A DNA stretch of 64,000 bases, taken from positions 1-64,000 of the forward strand of contig PAIP01000027.1 of NCBI GenBank assembly GCA_002704915.1, written 5' to 3'. The DNA is from Parvularcula sp. Its GTDB lineage: Bacteria > Pseudomonadota > Alphaproteobacteria > Caulobacterales > Parvularculaceae. This document shows, piece by piece, positions 8,983 through 18,178 of this stretch. The notes under the pieces were generated by a model. It had not been told where the DNA came from. It did no database searches and was given only the letters and a program-made list of their open reading frames with translations. Each line of letters begins with the position of its first letter. The first letter of the stretch is position 1. Both the position numbers and the translations under genes were made by a program.

Positions 8983-9255
8983 CTTCACAAAGCTTTGAAA
9001 ATCAGGGGCTGGCGCGCCCTGCCGAGCGCACCTATTTCCCCGATTGAAAAGCCGCGCCGGTCAGTGGATAAATATGGCCGTTTTGTGACATTATGGGTCA
9101 AAAGCGGACCGGACGAAAAACCGGCGTCAGGGATGGGAGTCTGCCCCCTCTGGCCGCAGACGAAGACTCGAAATGCGGGCGGGGGCCCGGCGCAAATTTG
9201 GAAAATTCCTTGCGGCGAGCATGACGCCGGAAGACGTAACGAGTGTATAAAAATA

Positions 9256-10200
9256 ATGTCGACGGCGTCGATGATCATCAATGCAAAGAGCAGCCGCAAT
9301 GCATCGCTTGCGGATGATTTGCTTTATGTCACGAAGCGTCACGCCGACATCCGTCCTTATGTGCTGGAGCGCATTGAAGATCTCGTCCCCGCCCTTGAAG
9401 ATATCGAAAAAGGCGACTCCAAGACGCTGATCCTCGCCGGCGGCGACGGCACCATGCAGGCGGCGATCACCAACGCCATCAACCGGCGGCGTTTCCAGAC
9501 GCAGCCGGACTATGTCGCCCTGCCTTGCGGCATGACCAATGTCATCGCCAATGATTGCGGCCTGCACGGACCGCCGGCGACCTCACTCGACAATTTCCTG
9601 TGGCGGCGCGGGCGCGGCGAAGTTTCCCGCCTTGAGCGGCCCCTGATCGGCATGCAGCTTTCCGAGCGTCAGGACCCGATTTACGGTTTCTTTCTGGGCG
9701 CCGGGCTTTTTCACACGGCCGTCCAGTTCAGCCGCCAGAATGTTCAGACTATGGGCGCCAAGCGGTCACTGGCGCTGGCGCTGTCCGTCGGCGGTTTCGT
9801 GCTGAAATCCGCCTTCGACAATTTTCAGGGACCGCCGCCGCTCTCGGCCGAGGTCAGGGACAATGGCGGCGCCTTCGAACAGCGCGATCTTTCCTTCATC
9901 GCCATGACGACGCTCAGCAAGCTTTCCGCGGGCATTTTCCCTTTCTGGGGCGACGGCGCCGATCCCATGAGCGTCACCGCCATCGATTACCCCCGGCGCC
10001 GGTTGCTTCAGGCGGCGCTGCCGATCCTGCGCGGTCAATCGAAGCCATGGTTCGCGGAGGCCGGCTATCATAGCTGGAAGAGCCGCGAGATGCGCCTGCG
10101 CTTTGACGGGCCAGTGGTGTTTGACGGAGAGATTTTCCATACGGCGCCGGGCGAAGACCTCATCCTCAAGGTCTCCGAAAAGGCCGCCTTCCTCATCTGA
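9256..10200 (+). CDS. Diacylglycerol kinase-like lipid kinase
   Basis: A 314-aa protein of the DAGK/YegS/sphingosine kinase fold, which phosphorylates a lipid hydroxyl using ATP. The nucleotide-binding motif GGDGT is at residues 62-66, followed by LPCGMTNVIAND, equivalent to the usual GTxND region. The open frame begins at 8995, but the first 87 residues are poor and unlike the family, so I start at the ATG at 9256. It overlaps the next gene by one base (TGATG). Next to a Tam41-like enzyme, diacylglycerol to phosphatidic acid is the natural reading. The substrate could also be another lipid alcohol. Confidence 0.8.
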   Translation: MSTASMIINAKSSRNASLADDLLYVTKRHADIRPYVLERIEDLVPALEDIEKGDSKTLILAGGDGTMQAAITNAINRRRFQTQPDYVALPCGMTNVIANDCGLHGPPATSLDNFLWRRGRGEVSRLERPLIGMQLSERQDPIYGFFLGAGLFHTAVQFSRQNVQTMGAKRSLALALSVGGFVLKSAFDNFQGPPPLSAEVRDNGGAFEQRDLSFIAMTTLSKLSAGIFPFWGDGADPMSVTAIDYPRRRLLQAALPILRGQSKPWFAEAGYHSWKSREMRLRFDGPVVFDGEIFHTAPGEDLILKVSEKAAFLI

Positions 10201-11174
10201 TGGCGTCCCAGCCGACAGACCAAGCCGCGCAAGACGCTGCGCTGAACGCCTTGCGCGGTCATGTTCGCGCCGTGTCGGCGACGCCGCTGAATGAACCGGC
10301 GCAACACCTTCTCGACGCGCTCCTGGCGCAACATCCGGACGCCGCGGCGCTCTTTTACGGGTCAGGCGCAAGCGTCGCGAAAGCAGACGATCCGGCGAGC
10401 ATCATTTATGATTTCTACATTATCGGGGAGAGTTATGACGCGCTTTACCGGTCCGGCGCGATGAAACTCGCCAACAGGCTCATGCCGCCCAATGTCTTTT
10501 ACTTCGAAACGCCGTCGCCTTTCGGGATCTTGCGCGCGAAATATGCGGTTTTGTCTATCGATCATTTCGAAAAACTGGTGAGCGACAAAACCTTTCATTC
10601 CTATTTCTGGGCGCGCTTCGCCCAGCCCTGCCGCATTCATGGGCCCACCGAGATGACCGACCGGCTGGAGATCGCGCTGGCGACGGCGGTCGCAACATTC
10701 TGCAAACGCGCAGCAGGCTTACTGAATGAAACTTTTTCCGTACGGGAATTATGGCTTGCGGGCCTCGGCGCTTCTTACAAGGCGGAGCTGCGCGCGGAAG
10801 ACAAAAGCCGCGCCGGCAAACTTATCGACAGCTATGGCGGCTGGACAGCGCAGGTGACGCCGCCGGCCCTTGCTTACGCCGGGCTTGAAAACACTGTGGA
10901 CGGCGACGTGATCGACTTAAAGGAAAACGCTCCGAAAACCGCTCTCGCCTGGCGGCTGCGCGCGGTGCAGGGCGCTTTTCTGTCCGTCCTTCGCCTCCTG
11001 AAAGGCACGCAGACTTTCAAAGGCGGGATCGACTACATTGCCTGGAAAATCAAACGCCATTCGGGCGTCGATCTTGAAATCACCGACTGGGAGCGCCGCC
11101 ACCCCATGCTCGGCGCGCCCGGCGCCGCGATCCGGTATTACAAACTTCGCGGTCAGATGAAAAAGGGCGCGTGA
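10200..11174 (+). CDS. Tam41-like phosphatidate cytidylyltransferase (putative CDP-DAG synthase)
   Basis: 324 aa. The pattern follows mitochondrial Tam41, which makes CDP-diacylglycerol from phosphatidic acid and CTP. FYGSG sits at residues 52-56 and YDFYII at 70-75, the nucleotidyltransferase GSG and Asp motifs. A central ILRAKYAVLSIDHFEKLV segment lines up with the Tam41 KYGVISTNVLIEDLL region, and later ELWLAGLGASYKAELRAEDK lines up with FIEIAGLSYSGDFRM. These comparisons are from memory, not an alignment program. It is coupled by overlap to a lipid kinase upstream and followed by a hydrolase 1 nt later. This is not the membrane-bound CdsA family. Confidence 0.72.
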   Translation: MASQPTDQAAQDAALNALRGHVRAVSATPLNEPAQHLLDALLAQHPDAAALFYGSGASVAKADDPASIIYDFYIIGESYDALYRSGAMKLANRLMPPNVFYFETPSPFGILRAKYAVLSIDHFEKLVSDKTFHSYFWARFAQPCRIHGPTEMTDRLEIALATAVATFCKRAAGLLNETFSVRELWLAGLGASYKAELRAEDKSRAGKLIDSYGGWTAQVTPPALAYAGLENTVDGDVIDLKENAPKTALAWRLRAVQGAFLSVLRLLKGTQTFKGGIDYIAWKIKRHSGVDLEITDWERRHPMLGAPGAAIRYYKLRGQMKKGA

Positions 11175-11175
11175 T

Positions 11176-11967
11176 ATGCCTCGCTTCCAGTCGAAAAACG
11201 CCGATATTCATTATGAAGTCATGGGCGACGGCCCGCCGCTGATGCTGATCGCGGGGCTTGCGAGCGACAATGCAAGCTGGGGACCGGTCTCGCCCATCCT
11301 TTCCAGGCGCTTCACCCTCATCATGCCGAACAATCGCGGCGCCGGGCGCACAAAGACCGCGGCGGCGCTTTCAATTGAAACAATGGCGGACGACTGCGCC
11401 GCGCTGCTCGATCATTTGAAAATCGACCGCGCCCATGTGCTCGGCCATTCCATGGGCGGCCTCATCGCCATGACCCTCGCGGTCAATGCGCCCGGACGGA
11501 TCGGCAAGCTGGTTCTCGCCGCCTCCTGCGCGACGACGCCGGCCCGCGCCATCTCCGTCATCGACAATCTGCTTTTGCTGCGCGAAGGCGGCGCGAGCGA
11601 CGAGCTCTGGCTGCGGTCGTTTTTTCACTGGCTGTTCAAACCGCAATTTTTCGAAAAGAAAAATGCCGTGGACGCCGCCATCGCTCTTTCCATGGCGTAT
11701 CCTTACGCCCAATCGGTTCAGGATATGCGCCGGCAGGTGGATGCGCTCCGCAATTACGATGCAAGCGCCCTCCCCGCCAGGCTGAGAACCGAAACCCTGC
11801 TCCTTGCAGGCGAAAAAGACCTGATGTTTTCTCCTGACGAGATCGAGGCTGCCTTCGCCGTCGCGCCGGCCGCCCGGCTGCAAATTCTTCCGGACGCGGC
11901 GCATTCCCTACACTGGGACAATCCGGGCGGCTTTGCCGAAAGTGTGATCGCATTTCTGGCGCGTTGA
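11176..11967 (+). CDS. Alpha/beta hydrolase
   Basis: 263 aa of the alpha/beta hydrolase fold. The nucleophile elbow GHSMGG has Ser92, the oxyanion region is LIAGLASDNASW (about 25-36), and the catalytic histidine is in DAAHSLHW (about 243). The acid is probably the Asp in AGEKDLMF. No signal peptide is seen, so it is cytoplasmic. It starts 1 nt after the stop of the Tam41-like gene, making a three-gene operon. A lipase or lysophospholipase-like role is suggested only by context; the substrate is unknown. Confidence 0.82.
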   Translation: MPRFQSKNADIHYEVMGDGPPLMLIAGLASDNASWGPVSPILSRRFTLIMPNNRGAGRTKTAAALSIETMADDCAALLDHLKIDRAHVLGHSMGGLIAMTLAVNAPGRIGKLVLAASCATTPARAISVIDNLLLLREGGASDELWLRSFFHWLFKPQFFEKKNAVDAAIALSMAYPYAQSVQDMRRQVDALRNYDASALPARLRTETLLLAGEKDLMFSPDEIEAAFAVAPAARLQILPDAAHSLHWDNPGGFAESVIAFLAR

Positions 11968-12028
11968 TTGCCGGTCATAAAAGCGTTAAAGAGACCGCCT
12001 CGCGCAACCGCGCATGAACGTCGTCGCC

Positions 12029-12152
12029 GAGTAAAACGGCGCGCCTTTGAAAGGGCGACGTGCAGGCCGGGAGCGTCCGCCAGGCGAGTAAAACGCCGGA
12101 CGGCGAACGCATCGGCGTGAGGCATTGGAGACGGCGGGCCCCGAGTAAAACG
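12029..12152. repeat. Three GAGTAAAACG boxes spaced exactly 57 bp apart
   Basis: The 10-mer GAGTAAAACG begins at 12029, 12086 and 12143, giving two identical 57-bp intervals. Copies 1 and 3 match over 18 bp (CCGAGTAAAACGGCGCGC); copy 2 diverges after the box. Between the boxes only weak similarity remains, so the array looks like an old 57-bp tandem duplication with the boxes conserved. The last box lies 52 bp before the ATG of the TonB receptor. The rest of the gap 11968-12194 holds nothing else I recognise. Confidence 0.6.
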
Positions 12153-12194
12153 GCGCGCGCCGGGCTTCGCCAATGTGAGTTACGGAAACGCCCA

Positions 12195-14411
12195 ATGAAA
12201 AAAATGCTTTTGGCCACCGCCTTGTCCGGCGGCGTCTTCGCGAGCGCGGCCCTCGCACAAACGGCAAACAACACCGCCGAAGCGGACCGCGACGAAATCT
12301 TCGTCACCGCCCAGCGCCGCGAGCAGTCGCCACAGGATGTGGGCGTCGCGCTCAATGTCTTTTCCGGCGCGGACCTCATTGCGCAGGGAACGCGGCAAGT
12401 GAACGCGCTCGAAAATTTCACACCGAACCTCGAAATCGAAAACCAGTTCGGCTCCGCCCAGCCGAGCTTTTCCATTCGCGGCGTCGGCTTTCGCGATTAC
12501 GCCACCAACAATGCGCCGACGGTGGGCGTTTATGTGGATGACGTCGCCTATCCGATCCCGGTGATGACGCAAGGCGTTCTCTTCGATGTCGACCGCGTTG
12601 AAGTCCTGCGCGGACCGCAAGGCACCCTTTACGGGCGCAACACCACCGGCGGCGCCATCAAGATTATCAGCGCCGAGCCGACGGGTAAGCATGCCGCAGG
12701 GCTCGTCATCGAGGGCGGCCGCTTTGGCCGCATCGATGCCGAAGGCTATGTCTCCGGCCCGCTCGCCGACAATGTCCGTGTGCGTCTTTCCGGCGCCACG
12801 GCGCTGGGCGGCGCCTGGCAGGTGAACCGCGAAACCGGCGAAGAGCTTGGCGACGCCGAGCAATATGCGCTGCGCGGGCTTGTCGCCGTGGATATCGCGC
12901 CTGACGTCGAAGCCCTGTTCAATCTGCACGGCTTTATCGACCAGTCCGACGGGCTCGGCCTCCAGCTTTTCAACGATTCCTCCTTCGGCCCCCTCGCCCA
13001 TGACCGGCGCGAGACAAGCTGGGGCTCCTCGCCCGAATTCGCCGCCCTCACCGGCATCGACCGGACGCAGGCGCCGTTTCGCGATAATGAAGGCTGGGGA
13101 ACGAGCCTCACCGTCAATGCGAGGCTCGGCGGCGCGACCCTCACCTATATCGGCGCCTATGAAGTCTTGAACCGCAAAGAGTTCAACGATTTTGACGCGC
13201 TGGAAGTTGGCGCGGCGGGCGTCTTCTTCCAGTCGGACGCCGATGTCATGTCGCATGAGCTTCGTCTTTCCGGCGAAATCGGCGCGCTCAACTGGGTCGG
13301 CGGGCTTTATTATTCCGAAGAGGATCTCGGCGAACTTTACCAGTCGGATTTCGCCGCCAGCTTCGGGCCGGGTTTTGCCGTGTCGACGCCCTATAACCAG
13401 GACGTGCGCACCATGGCGGCCTACGCCCATGGCGAATACGAACTCTCGCCGCTAGTCTCCGTCATCGCCGGGCTGCGCTATGAAGATGAAGAGCGCAAGC
13501 TGCGCGATCTCGGCACCTTTTCGGTGGGCACGGGCCCGCTCAACTTCGCCAATGGAACGACCGACGGGACGCGCGAAAACCGCGATCTCAATTCCGACAA
13601 TGTCTCCGGCAAGATCGGCGTCGAACTGACGCCCGCAGAAGACCTGCTGTTCTATGCGCATGTGAGCCGCGGCGTGAAGTCCGGCGGCTTCACCGCCTAC
13701 AACACGCTGAACCCCAATGCGCTGACGCCGTTCCAGCCGGAGAAACTCAACGCCATCGAAGCCGGGTTCAAGACGTCCTTTGGCGACATGCTGCAACTCA
13801 ACGGCGCGGCGTTCTATTACGACTATAAAGATCAACAGGTGCAGTCGGCGATTTTCGACGCCGGCACCGGCGCTGTGGTCGGCCGCATCGTCAACGCCGA
13901 CAGCGAGATCTACGGCGCGGAACTCGAAGCGGTCGTAAAGCCGTCGCCCTGGTTCACGCTCGGCCAGACCTTCGGCTACAAGACCGGCGAGTTCACCGAC
14001 TTCATGGATCTCGACATCGCCGCCTCAACGGCGGCGAGCATGGAAGTGCTGATCAACCGCTCCGGCGAGGATCTCGGTTTCCCGGAAATAAGCTATCAGG
14101 GCTATGTCGAAGCGAAGACGCCGATTGCCGATGGCTGGTCGGCGCGCGCGCGCTTTGATTACGCCTATCGCGACACGCTTTCCCTGCCGCTCCTCGGCGC
14201 GGCTTATGAGGTTGACGATTACTGGCTCGCCAATGCGCAAATCGCAATCGGGCCCGATGACGGAAGCTGGGAGCTGGCGCTCTGGGGACGGAACATCTTC
14301 GACACGGAGTATGATGAGACCCGCAATTTCTTCATCACCGGCGGGGCGGCGGACATCGCCGCGCCGGGCATGCCGGCGACCTATGGCGGAAGACTGAGCG
14401 TGCGGTATTAG
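12195..14411 (+). CDS. TonB-dependent outer-membrane receptor
   Basis: 738 aa with a signal peptide (MKKMLLATALSGGVFASAALAQ), a TonB-box-like EIFVTAQRR, a plug domain with RVEVLRGPQGTLYGRNTTGGAI, and a beta-barrel ending in an aromatic strand (GRLSVRY). It brings a large or scarce ligand across the outer membrane using TonB energy. The open frame extends to 12060, but the true start is the ATG at 12195 with its classic signal peptide. The ligand is unknown: no siderophore, B12 or heme gene is adjacent. The regularly spaced upstream boxes are its likely control region. Confidence 0.9.
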   Translation: MKKMLLATALSGGVFASAALAQTANNTAEADRDEIFVTAQRREQSPQDVGVALNVFSGADLIAQGTRQVNALENFTPNLEIENQFGSAQPSFSIRGVGFRDYATNNAPTVGVYVDDVAYPIPVMTQGVLFDVDRVEVLRGPQGTLYGRNTTGGAIKIISAEPTGKHAAGLVIEGGRFGRIDAEGYVSGPLADNVRVRLSGATALGGAWQVNRETGEELGDAEQYALRGLVAVDIAPDVEALFNLHGFIDQSDGLGLQLFNDSSFGPLAHDRRETSWGSSPEFAALTGIDRTQAPFRDNEGWGTSLTVNARLGGATLTYIGAYEVLNRKEFNDFDALEVGAAGVFFQSDADVMSHELRLSGEIGALNWVGGLYYSEEDLGELYQSDFAASFGPGFAVSTPYNQDVRTMAAYAHGEYELSPLVSVIAGLRYEDEERKLRDLGTFSVGTGPLNFANGTTDGTRENRDLNSDNVSGKIGVELTPAEDLLFYAHVSRGVKSGGFTAYNTLNPNALTPFQPEKLNAIEAGFKTSFGDMLQLNGAAFYYDYKDQQVQSAIFDAGTGAVVGRIVNADSEIYGAELEAVVKPSPWFTLGQTFGYKTGEFTDFMDLDIAASTAASMEVLINRSGEDLGFPEISYQGYVEAKTPIADGWSARARFDYAYRDTLSLPLLGAAYEVDDYWLANAQIAIGPDDGSWELALWGRNIFDTEYDETRNFFITGGAADIAAPGMPATYGGRLSVRY

Positions 14412-14418
14412 AAGAGGC

Positions 14419-14543
14419 CGTCATCCCGTGCGCGTCGCAGCATCTTGATGATGCGATGCAGACACGGGACCTCTCTCAACATGCTGAACAAGATCCCGTG
14501 TTAGCAGCGCGTCATTTCATACCGCACAGCACACGGGATGACG
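14419..14543. repeat. Intergenic palindromic repeat, family A copy 1
   Basis: A 125-bp element bounded by perfect 12-bp inverted termini (CGTCATCCCGTG at 14419-14430, CACGGGATGACG at 14532-14543). It fills the gap between two convergent genes and can fold as a bidirectional terminator. A second copy is at 40596-40727. The two share an internal 22-bp block (14504-14525 and 40688-40709) with 20 identities. Confidence 0.75.
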
Positions 14544-14545
14544 CA

Positions 14546-15412
14546 TCAATCCAAATACCCCGGCAACCTTGGCAGCGCTTCGTAATCCGCCATCACATGC
14601 TGGATGATGACGCGCGCGCCGGTCTCCGCCGCGATCTCTTCGAACCGATCCATGGAGGCCAGCGTGTCGTCAACATCGGTGTTGAATTTCGGCACGAGGC
14701 GTTTTTCCCGCGACTCCTCCAGATGATAGAGGTCGCCGGAGAGCAGCACTGGCCCTTCATTCTCGAGCTGCAGCATAAGGGATGTATGGCCCGGCATGGC
14801 GAGAATTTTCACGCTCCCGTCGCCGAACACATCGTAGTCGCCGTCGAACTCAATCGTCTCGGCGTCTTCCAGCGCGTTGTAGAGCGGAAAGCTCTGTTCG
14901 TCGGCCCGCGCCTCCTCGCGGAACATATGGGCACGCTCATCTTCGTCGATCAGCAGCGTTGCGCCCGCGAAGCGATTGGCGTCGCCGATATGATCGAAAT
15001 GGGAATGGGACGGCGTAAAATAATCGATATCCTCCACAGTCAATCCGATTTCTGCAAGCTGACCTTCGATTGTCTTCGGCATGGCAAGCCCGAAAGGACC
15101 GGAGGTCACGCCCTCCTCGCCCGCTTCGTTTACGGCGACGGGAAGCCCCGCATCCCACAAAAGATCGCCATCCGGGTGGCGGATCAGAAAACACATGACC
15201 GAGGCGTTATTGGTGCGGCCGTCATACTCGTCGCCCTGTGTGAAGAGGGACAGATCGTTCATCTGAATGCGCCCGCAATCGAACGTGTAAAGCCGTACAC
15301 TCTCAATATCGCTGTTTGCGGCGCCGGCGTCTTCCCCGGCCTGACCGTCGCCCTGCGAACAGGCGCCAAGTATGAGCGCCGCCGCTGCGGCCATCGCTGA
15401 AACTGTCTTCAT
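14546..15412 (-). CDS. N-acyl homoserine lactonase-family MBL lipoprotein
   Basis: 288 aa. A lipoprotein signal ends in LILGAC (Cys18), then a metallo-beta-lactamase fold with the zinc motif HSHFDH at residues 136-141, the GDLYH aspartate, and MPGHT. The arrangement resembles AiiA-type lactonases that open the ring of acyl-homoserine lactones. The start at 15412 is chosen for the ribosome site GAGGG and the intact lipobox. A lipid-anchored periplasmic location is unusual for a lactonase. Other MBL hydrolase activities are possible, and no quorum-sensing gene is nearby. Confidence 0.72.
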   Translation of the reverse strand: MKTVSAMAAAAALILGACSQGDGQAGEDAGAANSDIESVRLYTFDCGRIQMNDLSLFTQGDEYDGRTNNASVMCFLIRHPDGDLLWDAGLPVAVNEAGEEGVTSGPFGLAMPKTIEGQLAEIGLTVEDIDYFTPSHSHFDHIGDANRFAGATLLIDEDERAHMFREEARADEQSFPLYNALEDAETIEFDGDYDVFGDGSVKILAMPGHTSLMLQLENEGPVLLSGDLYHLEESREKRLVPKFNTDVDDTLASMDRFEEIAAETGARVIIQHVMADYEALPRLPGYLD

Positions 15413-15547
15413 ATCGCCCTCCCGTGGATCTGGCCCCTTGCCTATCAAGCTTTACGGGACTTGGGAACATTGGAACGCTGCAGAGGGTTTTGGCGATGCG
15501 TCAATTCACAGTAGGGTGGAGAAAAACAACAATCGCCGGGAGCGACC

Positions 15548-17038
15548 ATGACGGATTTCGAAGCGCCTTACATACTCGCCATCGATCAGGGCACAACCTC
15601 CAGCCGCGCCATCGTTTTCGACCGCAATGGTCGCATCGTCGCGTCGGCACAGCAGGAATTTCCGCAGCATTATCCTCAGGACGGCTGGGTCGAGCACGAC
15701 CCGGAAGATATCTGGAACTCAACGCTGGCGACCGCCCGCGAGGCTTTTGCGGCGGCGGAAAAAACCGGCGGCGAAATCGCCGCCATCGGCATCACCAATC
15801 AGCGTGAAACGACCCTCGTCTGGGACCGCAAGTCCGGCGCGCCGGTTTACAACGCCATAGTCTGGCAGGACCGGCGCACGACGGATCAATGCGCAGGCTT
15901 GCGCGAGAACGGCGTTGAAACCCATGTGACGGCGCGCACCGGGCTCCTGCTCGATCCCTATTTCTCTGCGACCAAGGCGGCATGGATTCTGGATCATGTA
16001 GAGGGCGCGCGAGCCCGCGCTGAAAATGGCGAGCTCGCCTTCGGCACCGTGGATTCATTTTTGATCTGGCGGCTCACCGGCGGCGAACGTCATGTCACTG
16101 ACGCCACAAACGCCAGCCGCACGCTTCTTTATAATATTCACGACAATCACTGGGACGATGCGCTTCTGGAAAAATTCCGCGTCCCGAAAGAAATGTTGCC
16201 GACTGTGCTTAATTGCGCCGATGATTTCGGCAGGACCGACCCGGAATTGTTTGGACGCGCCCTGCCCATTTGCGGCGTCGCCGGCGACCAGCAGGCGGCG
16301 GCCTTCGGCCAGGCCTGTTTCACGCCCGGCGATATCAAGAGCACCTATGGCACCGGCTGTTTCGTTGTCATCAATACCGGCGACAAGCCCCTCGCCTCGC
16401 ACAACAAGCTCCTTTCCACCATCGCCTGGCGCATGGATGGAAAAACGACTTACGCGCTCGAAGGCTCGATCTTCATCGCCGGGGCCGCGATCCAGTGGCT
16501 GCGCGATGAATTGCAGATCATCAAGGACGCGAGCGAAACCGCGGCCCTCGCGGAAAGCATCGAGACCAATAACGGCGTTTATCTGGTGCCCGCCTTTACA
16601 GGACTTGGCGCGCCGCACTGGGCGCCGAAAGCGCGCGGCCTCATCTCCGGCCTCACGCGCGGCGCCGGCCGTGCGGAGATCGCCCGCGCTGCGCTTGAAA
16701 GCGTCGTTTATCAGACCGCCGATTTGATGACCGCCATCGGACGCGACGGGGCGGTGACGAAAACCCTGCGCGTCGATGGCGGCATGGTGGCCAATGACTG
16801 GCTGATGCAGTTTCTCGCCGACATTCTCGGCCTTCCCGTGGAGCGTCCGAAAACCCTCGAAACGACGGCGCTGGGCGCGGCCTATCTCGCCGGACTCAAA
16901 GCCGGTATTTTTCAGGATACGGATGAAATCGCAGACCGCTGGCGCCTCGACGCCCGATTTCAGCCCGCCATGGCGCCGGAAGACCGGCGGCGCAACCTCG
17001 CCGGCTGGTCAGAAGCGCTGCGCCGCACGCTTGCCTGA
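15548..17038 (+). CDS. glpK: Glycerol kinase
   Basis: Phosphorylates glycerol to sn-glycerol 3-phosphate with ATP. 496 aa, the standard length. The FGGY-kinase start [18 protein letters not shown] binds phosphate, [22 protein letters not shown] follows as in GlpK, and the C-terminal [14 protein letters not shown] and [10 protein letters not shown] segments are present. A GGGAG ribosome site precedes the ATG. No glpF or glpD is in the window. It converges with selD with only 5 bp between the stops and no visible terminator. Confidence 0.96.
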   Translation: MTDFEAPYILAIDQGTTSSRAIVFDRNGRIVASAQQEFPQHYPQDGWVEHDPEDIWNSTLATAREAFAAAEKTGGEIAAIGITNQRETTLVWDRKSGAPVYNAIVWQDRRTTDQCAGLRENGVETHVTARTGLLLDPYFSATKAAWILDHVEGARARAENGELAFGTVDSFLIWRLTGGERHVTDATNASRTLLYNIHDNHWDDALLEKFRVPKEMLPTVLNCADDFGRTDPELFGRALPICGVAGDQQAAAFGQACFTPGDIKSTYGTGCFVVINTGDKPLASHNKLLSTIAWRMDGKTTYALEGSIFIAGAAIQWLRDELQIIKDASETAALAESIETNNGVYLVPAFTGLGAPHWAPKARGLISGLTRGAGRAEIARAALESVVYQTADLMTAIGRDGAVTKTLRVDGGMVANDWLMQFLADILGLPVERPKTLETTALGAAYLAGLKAGIFQDTDEIADRWRLDARFQPAMAPEDRRRNLAGWSEALRRTLA

Positions 17039-17043
17039 TTTTT

Positions 17044-18087
17044 CTAACCGATGCGGATTTTCGGCGCGCCTTCAGTGACGGCGCCGATCACCGTCGCCGC
17101 GCCATGCCCATGTTGTCGGAACGCCGTGAGCACGGCGTCGGCGGCCTCCGGCGCGCAAGAGACCAAAAGCCCGCCTGATGTCTGCGGATCGGTGAGCATG
17201 TCGCGAGACATTTCCGGCCAGTCCGCCGGCGCCTCCACCCATTGTTTGACGCTGTTCCAGTTGCGCCCGCTGGCGCCGGTTTTTATCCCTTCCTGTAACA
17301 AATTGCGTGCGAGATCGAACACAGGCACGGCGCTTTCCTCCACCGCCGCCGCGACGCCGCTGCCGCGGCAGATTTCAGCGAGATGGCCAAGGAGGCCGAA
17401 ACCTGTGACGTCGGTCATGGCGTGGACGCCATCAATCTCTGCGATATCCGCGCCCGGCCGATTCAGGAGCGTCGTCGACCCGATCATCATCTCATAGCCT
17501 TCCGGGGAGAGTTGCTCCTGTTTCAAGGCGGCGCTGAAGACGCCGACCCCGAGCGGCTTGCCCAGAATCAAAACGTCGCCTGCCCGTGCGCCGTCATTGC
17601 GGATCAGCCGGTCCGGATGAACGAGGCCCAGCGCCACCAGCCCGTAAATCGGCTCGGCAGAATCGATGGAGTGCCCGCCCGCCACCGGCGCGCCCGCCGC
17701 CTCGCTCGCCATGCGCCCGCCATCGAGAATGCGCCGGATCGTTTCCGTCGACATCTTGCCCACGGGCATCCCTGTAATGGCGAGGGAGAAAATCGGCCGG
17801 CCGCCCATGGCGTAGACATCGGAAAGCGCGTTGGTCGCCGCGATGCGTCCGAAATCGAAGGGATCGTCGACAATAGGCATGAAGAAATCCGTCGTGGCGA
17901 TCACAGCCGCCTCGTCGGAAATCCGGTACACCGCAGCATCGTCGCTCTTCGCCGCATCCACCAGAAGCCCCACATGGGTCGCGGCGGCGGGCATGGAGCT
18001 TAAAATCTCCGTCAACACGTCCGGGGCGATCTTGCAGCCGCAGCCGCCTCCATGGGCGAGCGAAGTAAGACGCGGTTCGGATGACAT
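17044..18087 (-). CDS. selD: Selenide, water dikinase (selenophosphate synthase)
   Basis: Makes selenophosphate, the selenium donor, from selenide and ATP. 347 aa. The catalytic segment HGGGCGCK has Cys16 where the E. coli enzyme has Cys17; it is cysteine, not selenocysteine. VDDPFDFGRIAATNALSDVYAMGG and the late DPQTSGGLL are family signatures. A GAGGGAG ribosome site precedes the ATG. It is divergent from mnmH, which uses selenophosphate, across 91 bp. Confidence 0.95.
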   Translation of the reverse strand: MSSEPRLTSLAHGGGCGCKIAPDVLTEILSSMPAAATHVGLLVDAAKSDDAAVYRISDEAAVIATTDFFMPIVDDPFDFGRIAATNALSDVYAMGGRPIFSLAITGMPVGKMSTETIRRILDGGRMASEAAGAPVAGGHSIDSAEPIYGLVALGLVHPDRLIRNDGARAGDVLILGKPLGVGVFSAALKQEQLSPEGYEMMIGSTTLLNRPGADIAEIDGVHAMTDVTGFGLLGHLAEICRGSGVAAAVEESAVPVFDLARNLLQEGIKTGASGRNWNSVKQWVEAPADWPEMSRDMLTDPQTSGGLLVSCAPEAADAVLTAFRQHGHGAATVIGAVTEGAPKIRIG

Positions 18088-18178
18088 CGAAGCTCCCTCA
18101 CGGCCGGCTGCTTGCGGCCTGTGGCGGAAAGTCTAGAACACCCCCGGCGGGGCGCAAGCATTTTGGACGAAAACTCAT

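Noticed and set aside
9246-9258. TATAAA before the DAG-kinase-like start as a leaderless promoter
   Set aside because: No matching -35 at 16-18 bp; the region 8983-9255 otherwise shows nothing clear, so I did not annotate it.
8985-9299. 104-aa minus-strand open frame in the hutI/lipid-kinase gap
   Set aside because: Overlaps the kinase start, lacks a ribosome site and has no recognisable composition.
12029-12152. Regularly spaced repeats considered as a CRISPR array
   Set aside because: Only 10-18 bp are conserved, spacing is 57 bp, there are only three copies and no cas genes are present.
12180-13430. 416-aa minus-strand open frame
   Set aside because: Antisense to the TonB receptor (signal peptide, plug and barrel motifs present on the plus strand); no recognisable domain.
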